NCBI RefSeq assembly: GCF_028714215.1
Contig: NZ_JAQTMS010000029.1
Coordinates: forward strand, 1-60,343
Reading direction: 5' to 3'
Origin: Rhodoferax sp.
GTDB lineage: Bacteria > Pseudomonadota > Gammaproteobacteria > Burkholderiales > Burkholderiaceae_C
DNA: 60,343 nt
Shown piece by piece: positions 29,135 through 37,371 of this stretch; within the stretch, counting starts at the first letter, position 1, and each line of letters starts with the position of its first letter. The notes under the pieces were generated by a model. The model did not search any database. It saw only the letters and a list, made by a program, of their open reading frames with translations, and was not told where the DNA came from. The position numbers were made by a program, and so were the translations under genes.

Positions 29135-30438
29135 TTGCAATCAACCTTCGGAGCAAGCTTGTCGGCAATGCGGCAATTTACTTAGGGGCCAATATCCTCA
29201 ATGCCGCGATTCCTTTCTTTCTTTTGCCAATCTTGACTCGGGTACTCACGCCGTCCGACTACGGCACCGTAGCCATGTTTGGCATAGTGCTTGGCGTGTT
29301 GGGCGCATTCACCGGCCTAAGCGTGCATGGCGCCGTCAGCATCCGTTATTTTCAACTAGGAAAAGAGCAATTAGCGCAGTACATCGGAACCTGTATCGGG
29401 ATAGTGGTAGTCAGTACATTAGCGCTCATTATTTTGATCGCGACATTTGGCTCGTTGCTGGAAGGTGTCACAGGAGTTCCTGCAAATTGGCTTCTCGTGG
29501 CTGTTGTTCTTTCCGGTTTCCAGTTTCTTGGGAATATCCAACTATCTCTCTGGCAAGTGTCTGGGCAAGCCAAAAAATATGGGATTTTTCAGGTCGCTCA
29601 GGGTATGTTCAATGGGGGTTTCTCGCTAATTTTTATCTTGATTATGAGATTAGCTTGGCAAGGCCGTGTTTTAGGTCAAGCCGTCTCGATCATCGCACTC
29701 GGAGTTGTCGCTTTGTGGTGGTTATTAAAAAACAAGTTACTAAGAATACCTCAGGATTGGCGTAACCAGTGTCTTGATGCTTTGAATTTTGGTGTTCCGC
29801 TAATACCTCATGTCATCGGTGGAATTATTATTTTGACTATAGGGCAATTTCTCATAACGAATATGCTTGGGGTTGCGAAAACTGGGATATATGTTGTGGC
29901 AGTTCAGTTTGGAGCAATTATTGGTATTTTATCTGACGCATTTGTCAAATCTTATGGCCCGTGGTTGTATGAAAAGATAAAAGATGAATCAATTGCATCA
30001 CGTCTTTTCGTAGTGGGAATAACATATTATGTATTTTTGCTATTTTTGGTTCTAGCTGCAGTTGCAAGTTTGGTAATTTTTTTGATTTTCCCTTTTGTTG
30101 TTGGTAAAAATTTTTTACCTGCCAAATTTTTGACAATTTTTTTTATTTTCGGGAATGCCTTCGTAGGCATGTATTATGCAATTGCCGGATTTTTCTTTTT
30201 CACATCAAAAACAAAATTCGTGTCAATAGCCACCATTACTTCTGGCATCACATCTATATTTTTAATGTGGATTTTAGGTATCAACATGGGAATAGAAGGA
30301 GTTGCCTTGGGCTTTCTTTTATCTCAAATACTCAGGTTCTTGCTTGCGTGGGCATTAACCTCCTTGGTTTATCCAATGCCGTGGTTCAAATTTCGATTGG
30401 CTTTTGATGCGGTATCTTTTTCGCGATCCAAAAAATGA
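29131..30438 (+). CDS. wzx: Lipid-linked repeat-unit flippase (Wzx-like)
   Basis: A 435-residue membrane protein with about 12 hydrophobic helices, starting KLVGNAAIYLGANILNAAIPFFLLPILTR, which matches the polysaccharide biosynthesis/MATE-like flippase family. It would move undecaprenyl-linked repeat units across the inner membrane. The first third has the locus GC content, then from about 29,560 the sequence is clearly AT-rich, so the gene itself may be a recombinant or lies at an island edge. ATGA overlaps at both ends join it to the PIN-aminotransferase gene and to the acyltransferase. Confidence 0.88.
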   Translation: MIAINLRSKLVGNAAIYLGANILNAAIPFFLLPILTRVLTPSDYGTVAMFGIVLGVLGAFTGLSVHGAVSIRYFQLGKEQLAQYIGTCIGIVVVSTLALIILIATFGSLLEGVTGVPANWLLVAVVLSGFQFLGNIQLSLWQVSGQAKKYGIFQVAQGMFNGGFSLIFILIMRLAWQGRVLGQAVSIIALGVVALWWLLKNKLLRIPQDWRNQCLDALNFGVPLIPHVIGGIIILTIGQFLITNMLGVAKTGIYVVAVQFGAIIGILSDAFVKSYGPWLYEKIKDESIASRLFVVGITYYVFLLFLVLAAVASLVIFLIFPFVVGKNFLPAKFLTIFFIFGNAFVGMYYAIAGFFFFTSKTKFVSIATITSGITSIFLMWILGINMGIEGVALGFLLSQILRFLLAWALTSLVYPMPWFKFRLAFDAVSFSRSKK

Positions 30439-30941
30439 GGTATTTTCCAAGCATCCTTGTCAGACTCTTTAATACGATTTCCAATATTTATTGGATTATA
30501 ATATATTCTAATTTTCGAAAGAAATATGAAATTGATGAGAGTTTTAGATTTAATGGAAAGCTAATCCAACTTTATGGGGAAGGATCCATAAGAACCGGGG
30601 TAGACAGTTATATCGGTGCGTTATCAACACTGCAGGCAGCAAAAGGATATGCAATAGACATTGGCTCTTTTTGTTCGATTTCTCATAATGTTCGCGTGTA
30701 CACTCAATCAGCCTCACCGGATTATGATTTTTCAATAAAAGATCGGCCACAGAAGTGTGGCGATGTTACTTTTGGAGACTACTGCTGGGTTGGCGCTAAT
30801 GTTTTTATAAATCCCGGTGTGGCTATTGGTAATAACTCTGTGGTTGGCGCCAACTCGGTTGTAACTAAAGATATTCCTCCCTTTGAAATTTGGGGTGGCG
30901 TGCCTGCAAAATTGATACGAAAGAAAAGAGCAATCGAATGA
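30435..30941 (+). CDS. Hexapeptide-repeat acyltransferase (CatB/WbbJ-like)
   Basis: A 168-residue left-handed beta-helix acyltransferase. The C-terminal half has the family hallmarks: GDYCWVGANVFINPGVAIG, NNSVVGANSVVTKDIPP and the end motif IWGGVPAKLI. The N-terminus has a short hydrophobic segment. It probably O- or N-acetylates a sugar of the repeat unit or precursor, and could supply the LegH/PglD-type step otherwise missing here. AT-rich; overlaps wzx by ATGA. Confidence 0.82.
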   Translation: MRYFPSILVRLFNTISNIYWIIIYSNFRKKYEIDESFRFNGKLIQLYGEGSIRTGVDSYIGALSTLQAAKGYAIDIGSFCSISHNVRVYTQSASPDYDFSIKDRPQKCGDVTFGDYCWVGANVFINPGVAIGNNSVVGANSVVTKDIPPFEIWGGVPAKLIRKKRAIE

Positions 30942-30988
30942 AAATATTCATTACAGTTTCGAATGGCTATCAGTTCGCATGTCATTGA
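30938..30988 (+). pseudogene. Sixteen-codon gene-start remnant at a recombination junction
   Basis: ATG at 30938 overlaps the acyltransferase stop (ATGA, the pattern of the upstream junctions) and reads MKIFITVSNGYQFACH, then stops. It looks like the beginning of a lost gene, cut where base composition jumps from AT-rich to GC-rich. The identity of the lost gene is unknown. Confidence 0.4.
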
Positions 30989-31013
30989 AGCCCTGACTTC
31001 GGGTGGTAACAAG

Positions 31014-32177
31014 ATGAACAGGAAGATCTGCATTGTCACCGGCAGTCGAGCTGAATATGGCATTCTTTACTGGCTGGTCCGTGAACTGTCGGAGGATCCG
31101 CATGTGTCACTGCAACTGGTTGCCACCGGGATGCATCTGATGCCTGAGTTCGGCTCGACCTTTCGCGTGATTGAAGCCGACGGCTTCACGATTGACAGGA
31201 AGGTCGAGATGATGGTGGCGAGCGATACCTCGGTCGGCATGGCCAAGTCGGTTGGATTGGGCGTGCTCAGTTTCGCCGACGCCTTTGACTCGCTCGCTCC
31301 AGACGTCGTCGTCGTGCTCGGGGATCGCTTCGAGATGCTCGCGGTCGCGCAGGCTGCTTTCGTATCCGGTTATGTCGTGGCGCACATTTCCGGGGGAGAA
31401 GTAACAGAAGGTGCGATCGATGATGCGATTCGGCATGCCATCACCAAACTCTCGCGCTATCACTTCGTCGCCGCTGAGGCCTACCGCAGCAGGGTTATCC
31501 AGTTGGGTGAGCATCCCGATCGGGTCTTCAACGTTGGCGACCCCGGGCTCGACAACATCACGCGCCTGAACCTGCTCAATCGCACTGAGATATGCGCCCA
31601 AGTCGGACTCGCCGCTGATCGACCTTTCTTTCTCGTTACCTACCATCCGGTGACACTGGGGTCGGAGCCCACGGAGCAGGCAATGCAGGCACTGCTCGAT
31701 GCGCTGGACGAGCGATCCACCCACCAGGTATTGATCACCAAGCCCAATGCTGACGCTGGTGGTCGACAGCTCGCACTGATGGTCGACGCGTACGCGCAGC
31801 GCCACGCCGGGCGTGTAGTAGCTTCTACTTCTCTCGGCCAACTACGTTACCTCAGCGCGATGAAACATTGCGCGGCCGTGGTTGGCAATTCGTCGTCGGG
31901 GATCGTCGAAGCGCCTGCGATGTTGCGGCCGACGGTCAACGTCGGTCCGCGCCAAGACGGACGATTGAAGGCCACATCGATAGTCGACTGTGGTGCCGAA
32001 AAGGCGGCGATCCTTGACGCCCTTGATCATGTCTGCTCAGACGCGTTCCAGAGCCAAGTCAACGGTACTGTGTCGCTGTATGGTCAGTGCAATGCATCAA
32101 CGCGCATTCGGCAAATTCTCAAGCAGGTCGACATCGGACGTCATCTGCAGAAACCTTTTCATGACATCGTCTGTTAA
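31014..32177 (+). CDS. neuC: UDP-GlcNAc 2-epimerase, hydrolysing (NeuC/LegG-like)
   Basis: A 387-residue GT-B-fold enzyme. VTGSRAEYGILYWLVRELSED is the NeuC N-terminus, followed by VVLGDRFEMLAVAQAA, AHISGGEVTEGAIDDAIRHA and the late GNSSSGIVEAPAM and VNVGPRQDGRLKA segments. It releases ManNAc (or a 4-amino-6-deoxy derivative, as LegG/NnaA do) from the UDP-sugar for nonulosonate synthesis. The ATG at 31014 gives MNRKICIVTGSRAEYG; an in-frame ATG at 30963 spans the junction. GC-rich compared with the genes before it; overlaps the next gene by 17 bases. Confidence 0.9.
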   Translation: MNRKICIVTGSRAEYGILYWLVRELSEDPHVSLQLVATGMHLMPEFGSTFRVIEADGFTIDRKVEMMVASDTSVGMAKSVGLGVLSFADAFDSLAPDVVVVLGDRFEMLAVAQAAFVSGYVVAHISGGEVTEGAIDDAIRHAITKLSRYHFVAAEAYRSRVIQLGEHPDRVFNVGDPGLDNITRLNLLNRTEICAQVGLAADRPFFLVTYHPVTLGSEPTEQAMQALLDALDERSTHQVLITKPNADAGGRQLALMVDAYAQRHAGRVVASTSLGQLRYLSAMKHCAAVVGNSSSGIVEAPAMLRPTVNVGPRQDGRLKATSIVDCGAEKAAILDALDHVCSDAFQSQVNGTVSLYGQCNASTRIRQILKQVDIGRHLQKPFHDIVC

Positions 32178-33240
32178 ATCCTGCCGTATCGGGGGCGAGT
32201 TCGAACTGAAATGCTCCGATCTCGAATTCGACACGGCAGCCAACCCGGTATTGCCGAGCTTTGGCGCACCACAAGAAACCTGGCTCGATACAGGACGGTC
32301 AGCGCTGGCGGTTATCGCGCGCCATCTGGCCCATACAGCGGAGGGGTCAACCGTCTGGCTACCCGCCTACTGTTGTGAATCGATCGTCGCTCCCTTTTTG
32401 CGAAAGAGTCTACACGTGCGCTTCTACTCGGTTGGCGAGCGGCTGAATCGCATCGATGCTGACCCTTCGCGTGGCGACACACTGCTATTCATTCACTACT
32501 TTGGATGCCGCAATCGAACTGCACTACACCGCATCGAAGAATTTCGTAGTGCTTCTATATGCGTGATTGAGGATTGCGTCCAAGCGGTGCTGACGACCGG
32601 CATTGGCACGCACGGCGATCATGCACTGACCAGTCTGCGTAAGCTGCTACCCCAACCAGATGGGGCCATGCTCGCCTCGCGCGAGACCATCGCTATCAAC
32701 GCCGATGCTGCCGATGAGGAGTTCGTTAGCGCCCGAGTTGTGGGTAAGCTGCAGCGCGGAGCGGCAGCGAGGCCCGAAGCCTTCCTCCCGCTGTTCGAGC
32801 GTTCGGAGTCACGTCTCGCTGATGATGTCCCGCGGACGATGTCGTGGATCAGTCAGCAGTTGCTAGGACGCACCGACCTTCCGATGGTCGCGGCCCGGCG
32901 CACTGCCAACTTCGCAACACTGAGGCAGGGACTGGCCGACATTGCGCCGCGCATCGGCATCGTGCCGTTACTGCCCGGGCTCGATGTCGGCGAGGTTCCA
33001 CTCGGTTTCCCCGTAGTCGTTGGGGAAGGGCGACGCGACGCGCTACGGGCTCATCTCGCCGGGTGGGGCATCTTCTGTCCCATCCACTGGGATCTCGCCC
33101 ACCTCGCGGGCGCCGTGTTTGCTGAAGAGCGCGCATTGTCTGCGTCGATGCTGACGCTGCCGATTGACCAACGATACGATGAGAACGACATGTCAATAAT
33201 TCTTGCTTCCCTTTCAACCTTTTGTAGAGATTGCTCATGA
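32161..33240 (+). CDS. DegT/DnrJ-like PLP-fold protein, unknown substrate
   Basis: A 359-residue protein with distant similarity to fold-type I aminotransferases. It has the ordering VWLPAYCCES (about 66-74), TLLFIHYFG, Asp138 in CVIEDCVQAV and the Lys161-containing SLRKLLPQPDGAML in place of the usual catalytic segment. Overall conservation with LegC/PseC enzymes is low, and a true LegC-like enzyme is encoded at 43.4 kb, so this one probably has a different, cassette-specific role. It sits between neuC and neuB with overlaps on both sides (17 bp and ATGA), which ties it to nonulosonic acid metabolism. The function is not known. Confidence 0.7.
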   Translation: MTSSVKSCRIGGEFELKCSDLEFDTAANPVLPSFGAPQETWLDTGRSALAVIARHLAHTAEGSTVWLPAYCCESIVAPFLRKSLHVRFYSVGERLNRIDADPSRGDTLLFIHYFGCRNRTALHRIEEFRSASICVIEDCVQAVLTTGIGTHGDHALTSLRKLLPQPDGAMLASRETIAINADAADEEFVSARVVGKLQRGAAARPEAFLPLFERSESRLADDVPRTMSWISQQLLGRTDLPMVAARRTANFATLRQGLADIAPRIGIVPLLPGLDVGEVPLGFPVVVGEGRRDALRAHLAGWGIFCPIHWDLAHLAGAVFAEERALSASMLTLPIDQRYDENDMSIILASLSTFCRDCS

Positions 33241-34322
33241 GTCAGTCTGTCTTTATCATTGCCGAAGCCGGTGTAAATCACAACGGGTCATTGGACCTCG
33301 CCAAGCAACTGATCGACGTCGCGGCGACCGCCGGTGCAGACGCTGTTAAGTTTCAGACCTTCCGCTCCGAGGCCGTGATCAGCCGAGCCGCAAAGAAGGC
33401 CGAATACCAAATCACCAACACCAGGGCAGACGAGTCGCAACTCGATATGGTCCGCAAGCTTGAACTCGGAGTTGAGGAGCATCGCATTCTGATCGAACAT
33501 GCGCGAAGCCGCAGCATCCGTTTTCTCTCGACGCCGTTCGACATAGAGAGCTTGCACGTCCTTGTCGACGTCTTCAACCTGCCGCAATTAAAAATCCCAT
33601 CGGGTGAGATCACCAATCTGCCACTCCTACTTGCCGCCGGCCGAAGCGGACGACCGCTGATCGTCTCAACGGGCATGGCCACGCTCGGTGAAGTTGAACG
33701 GACACTGATGGTACTTGCTTTTGCAATGTCGACTGTGGACACTGTCCGTCCCACTACGGCAGCGATGAAGGCGGCATTCCTTTCAGAAGTCGGTCAGCGG
33801 CTTCTGAAAGAACGCATTTCGCTGCTGCACTGCACGACCGAATATCCTGCCCCGGTCGCTGATGTCAACCTGACGGCAATGTCCGCAATGCGCGTCGCCT
33901 TTGGCCTGCCTGTCGGCTATTCCGATCACACTGAAGGCATTCACGTTTCCGTCGCTGCAGTGGCGCTGGGTGCGACCATTATCGAAAAGCACTTCACAAC
34001 CGACCGCAGTCTGCCCGGTCCGGACCATGTTGCATCGCTTGAGCCGGCTGAACTGACATCGATGGTACGCGCCATTCGCGACATCGAACATGCACTGGGC
34101 AACGGCATCAAGATACCGGCACCGTCCGAGGTGAAGAACATCACAGTCGCTCGCAAGAGCCTTGTGGCCGCCCAAGCGATACCGAAGGGCACGCTTTTCA
34201 ATGCAGAGAACTTGACGACCAAGCGCCCTGGAACGGGAGTATGCGCGATGCACTTTGATGAATTCCTGGGGCGACCAGCTGCCCGAGACTTCCTTGAGGA
34301 CGAGCTTATCGATGAGTTCTGA
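33237..34322 (+). CDS. neuB: N-acetylneuraminate/legionaminate synthase (NeuB family)
   Basis: A 361-residue aldolase that condenses phosphoenolpyruvate with ManNAc or a 2,4-diamino-6-deoxymannose derivative. Motifs: IIAEAGVNHNGS, ADAVKFQTF, LSTPFD, KIPSGEITNLPLL, VSTGMATLGEV, LHCTTEYPAP, GYSDHTEGI and IEKHFTTDRSLPGPDH. A C-terminal SAF (antifreeze-like) domain (about 295-355, RKSLVAAQAIPKGTLF) caps the active site. Sequence alone does not tell sialic from legionaminic acid; the neighbouring ptmE-like and legC-like genes favour the latter. ATG at 33237 overlaps the preceding stop. Confidence 0.93.
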   Translation: MSQSVFIIAEAGVNHNGSLDLAKQLIDVAATAGADAVKFQTFRSEAVISRAAKKAEYQITNTRADESQLDMVRKLELGVEEHRILIEHARSRSIRFLSTPFDIESLHVLVDVFNLPQLKIPSGEITNLPLLLAAGRSGRPLIVSTGMATLGEVERTLMVLAFAMSTVDTVRPTTAAMKAAFLSEVGQRLLKERISLLHCTTEYPAPVADVNLTAMSAMRVAFGLPVGYSDHTEGIHVSVAAVALGATIIEKHFTTDRSLPGPDHVASLEPAELTSMVRAIRDIEHALGNGIKIPAPSEVKNITVARKSLVAAQAIPKGTLFNAENLTTKRPGTGVCAMHFDEFLGRPAARDFLEDELIDEF

Positions 34323-35322
34323 GCGGGCTTTCGTTGATCAGGCTTGCGCCCAGGCGCTGTTTGACGCCTTGCCAGCGGAAATGCAGTGGCCAACACTGAG
34401 CCCGGCTTACGTCGCCGCGGATGCGTTGCGCGATTCGCAGTTGGCTCCAGTTTTCCTTGTCAGTCAGGAAGACGATGGTCTTTTGATGCATGGCGTACAC
34501 GAGGCACACGTCCCTGGGCTGGAGGCCCGTGACTGGCAGTCAGCCTATGGCTATGGTGGCCCAATTGTCCATCACATGAATGCAGAAGCGCTAACCCGTG
34601 CATGGCGCAGGCTTGATGCTGAGGCCACTGTACGCCACGTGGTCGCCGAGTTTGTTCGCTTTCATCCGGCCTTGGAAAACCATCATTTCTATCCTGGGAC
34701 TGTGTTCGCGGACAGGGCCGTGGTGGTGATTAACCTTGATACGGCTGACCTGTTGTCCAGTTATAAGGGACGGGCACGCACAGCAATTCGCAAGGCCGAG
34801 CGCGCGGGGTTGCAGGTCTCATTTGAAACCCAGGAACACGCGATCGAGATCTTTCCAGCGTTCTATCGGCGTTGTATGGGTGAGATTGATGCTGACAACT
34901 TCTACCTTTTTTCGGACGCATATTTTGAACACATGCTGCGTTTGCCTGGCGCCCGCGTATTGAGCGTATCCGATGGCGAGAAACGGCTTTCGATGGGCCT
35001 GTTCCTGTTTGGTCCGAAACAGGCCGAATACCACTTATCAGGAACTTTGAGAGCCGGTCGGCAAAGCGGGGCCACCAACTTGCTGGTCCATGCTGCTGCC
35101 CAGACCGCGCAATCATCCGGTTGTTTGTCACTCTATCTTGGTGGCGGGACAAGCATGCGACCGGACGACCCGCTCTTACGCTTCAAGGAATCTTTTGCCG
35201 CAGCGCATCTAATGTTCCGTTTCGGCCATCGAATTCACGACCCCGCTACGTATGCTCGCTTGCGCGAGGGGGCCCCTCAATTGGCGGCAAACTCCAAGCG
35301 CCTTCTTTTTTATCGCGGTTAA
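34312..35322 (+). CDS. FemAB/BioF2-like GNAT-family acyl- or aminoacyltransferase
   Basis: A 336-residue protein of the FemAB-like acetyltransferase_6 group: LDTADLLSSYKGRARTAIRKAERAGLQV (about 143-170), the FYRRCMGEIDADNFYLFS segment, LFLFGPKQAEYHLSGTL and GATNLLVHAAAQTAQSSGCLSLYLGGG. Such proteins in sugar loci are thought to attach acyl or aminoacyl groups; the substrate here is unknown. The ATG at 34312 overlaps the neuB stop by 11 bases, so it belongs to the neuC-PLP-neuB cassette. It could decorate an amino group of the nonulosonate. Confidence 0.8.
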   Translation: MSSERAFVDQACAQALFDALPAEMQWPTLSPAYVAADALRDSQLAPVFLVSQEDDGLLMHGVHEAHVPGLEARDWQSAYGYGGPIVHHMNAEALTRAWRRLDAEATVRHVVAEFVRFHPALENHHFYPGTVFADRAVVVINLDTADLLSSYKGRARTAIRKAERAGLQVSFETQEHAIEIFPAFYRRCMGEIDADNFYLFSDAYFEHMLRLPGARVLSVSDGEKRLSMGLFLFGPKQAEYHLSGTLRAGRQSGATNLLVHAAAQTAQSSGCLSLYLGGGTSMRPDDPLLRFKESFAAAHLMFRFGHRIHDPATYARLREGAPQLAANSKRLLFYRG

Positions 35323-35434
35323 TTCAATGTCATGGAATCCAGTGCAGAAACAAATTTTCACTACGCCAGAATGAAAATATATCCCGGAAAGAGGCCACGA
35401 GGTTTGTCCCACCCAATTCCAATTTAGATACGAT

Positions 35435-36505
35435 ATGATCACTAATATCTTGCGAGAAGAGTTATGGCATAAAGCGACTCTTCCAACTGATGTGACCATC
35501 GAGCAAGTGATTCACAATTTGAATCAGGTTGCGCTCAAGATTGTCTTGATAATTAACGAGGCTGGTGAGTTGCAAGGAACGATATCGGATGGTGATATTC
35601 GGCGTGGCCTGCTCAAGGGGTTGGGACTCGGCAGCCCAATCATAAGCATCATCCATCGCAACGCGCTAGTGGTGCCACCTGAGATGAAGCGGGAAATGGT
35701 CCTGCAACTTATGACCGCGAATAAGATTCATCAGATTCCCGTGGTTAATGAACATCGCCGGTTAGTTGGGCTGCATCTATGGGATGAAATCACAACACTG
35801 CCAAAACGTTCCAACCTGATGGTCATCATGGCAGGGGGAATCGGCAAACGGTTGCTACCGCATACCGAAAATTGTCCCAAGCCTCTTTTATTGGTCGCCG
35901 GCAAGCCGATGTTGGAACACATCATCGAGCGTGCCAAGTCGGAAGGATTCAACCACTTTGTGCTGGCTATTCATCACTTCGGCCATATGATAGAAGATTA
36001 TTTTGGGAATGGCGAGCATCTTGGAGTGCAAATCGACTACCTGCGCGAACAGTCCCCCCTAGGAACGGCCGGAGCACTAGGACTGCTTAGCCCTCGACCA
36101 GCACTCCCTTTTTTAGTTACCAACGGCGATGTAATGACTGATATACATTACGGCGAGCTACTTGACTTTCACATTCGGAACGGAGCTGCTGCCACCATGG
36201 CTGTACGCGTGCATGAATGGCATCACCCTTTTGGCGTAGTGCAAACACAAGGCATCGAGATTGTCGGTTTTGAGGAAAAACCTGTATTGCGTAGTCATAT
36301 TAATGCCGGAGTCTATGCATTTAATCCGGATGCATTGGAAATTTTAGATGAAAATACTCATTGCGATATGCCTGTCCTGTTCTCACACCTGCAAAACATG
36401 GCCAAACGTACAGTTGCGTATCCAATGCACGAACCATGGTTGGATGTCGGTAGACCAGACGATTTAATTGAGGCACGCTTGAGGACAGTAAAAGGCACAT
36501 CATGA
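35435..36505 (+). CDS. ptmE: CBS-domain sugar nucleotidyltransferase (PtmE-like)
   Basis: A 356-residue two-part protein. An N-terminal CBS pair (about 1-115; VLIINEAGELQGTISDGDIRRGLLKG and IPVVNEHRRLVGLHLW) is followed by a nucleotidyltransferase with VIMAGGIGKRLLPHTENCPKPL and LVTNGDVMTD. This matches PtmE, the glucosamine-1-phosphate guanylyltransferase that begins GDP-linked legionaminic acid synthesis in Campylobacter. Other CBS-NTP transferases use different sugars, so the substrate is inferred. It overlaps the cytidylyltransferase gene by ATGA. Confidence 0.85.
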   Translation: MITNILREELWHKATLPTDVTIEQVIHNLNQVALKIVLIINEAGELQGTISDGDIRRGLLKGLGLGSPIISIIHRNALVVPPEMKREMVLQLMTANKIHQIPVVNEHRRLVGLHLWDEITTLPKRSNLMVIMAGGIGKRLLPHTENCPKPLLLVAGKPMLEHIIERAKSEGFNHFVLAIHHFGHMIEDYFGNGEHLGVQIDYLREQSPLGTAGALGLLSPRPALPFLVTNGDVMTDIHYGELLDFHIRNGAAATMAVRVHEWHHPFGVVQTQGIEIVGFEEKPVLRSHINAGVYAFNPDALEILDENTHCDMPVLFSHLQNMAKRTVAYPMHEPWLDVGRPDDLIEARLRTVKGTS

Positions 36506-37182
36506 AGATATTAGCCCTAATTCCAGCACGTGGCGGCTCGAAACGATTACCCGGAAAGAATATCCGATTTTTGGGTAATAAACCACTAATTAATTGGACC
36601 ATTGAGGTGATAAGAGGCATACCCGAAATTTGCAATATTCTTGTATCGACTGACGACCCAGTGATCGCAAAAGTATGTACAGACGCTGGAGCCTGTGTGC
36701 CATGGTTGCGCCCAGCAGAACTGGCAACTGATACTGCGAGCACAAACGACGTTGCGATACACGCACTGGATTGGTATGAGGCTGAAAATGGTGCAGTTGA
36801 TGGGGTTCTATTGCTGCAACCGACCTCCCCATTTAGAACCAGAGAAACTGTGCTCAAAGGTATTGAGTTGTTTGTGAAACATGATCTGAAATCAGTGATT
36901 GGAATTTCGCCGACACATGCTCACCCCATGTGGGCTTTAAAGATGGAGGGACATTATCTAGTGCCGTTTATGCCAACTCATGGGTTAGGAATGCGGTCAC
37001 AAGACCTTCCCCCAGTTTACACAGTCAACGGTAGCTTTTATTTAATCACTCCTGCTGAGTTACGATCAAACCGGAGTTTTTTTGAAGGAACAGCAATACC
37101 ATTGCTGGTCGAATCACCGATAGAATCCATTGATATAGATACCGAATGGGATTTCAAGGTTGCAGCGTCGATTTTAGAGTGA
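36502..37182 (+). CDS. neuA: CMP-nonulosonate (acylneuraminate) cytidylyltransferase
   Basis: A 226-residue enzyme that activates a nonulosonic acid with CTP. Motifs: the mononucleotide-binding LIPARGGSKRLPGKNIRFL (6-24), ILVSTDDPVIA, LLLQPTSPFRT, and the C-terminal ESIDIDTEWDF. It is closest in pattern to NeuA/LegF/PtmB enzymes. It follows the ptmE-like gene in an overlapping pair, and with neuC and neuB completes the nonulosonate core. Confidence 0.92.
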   Translation: MKILALIPARGGSKRLPGKNIRFLGNKPLINWTIEVIRGIPEICNILVSTDDPVIAKVCTDAGACVPWLRPAELATDTASTNDVAIHALDWYEAENGAVDGVLLLQPTSPFRTRETVLKGIELFVKHDLKSVIGISPTHAHPMWALKMEGHYLVPFMPTHGLGMRSQDLPPVYTVNGSFYLITPAELRSNRSFFEGTAIPLLVESPIESIDIDTEWDFKVAASILE

Positions 37183-37371
37183 AAAATGACAACTGACGTG
37201 TGCCAAAAACTCTTGTAAGCAAATCTGATCATATAAACTCGCTATTTCAATATATTTACCTCCAATCGATTGCCACAGGGACCTCAGCGGTCTGCTAAGA
37301 ATCGATTATTTTTAGCGACTGATCAAGAATAAATTGACTCTATTTCAAGGGAATATTAGAGATATATCGAC

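Noticed and set aside
37183..37371. Possible gene in the 189-bp AT-rich gap before the unclassified glycosyltransferase
   Set aside because: All frames are broken by stops and I see no promoter or terminator of quality.
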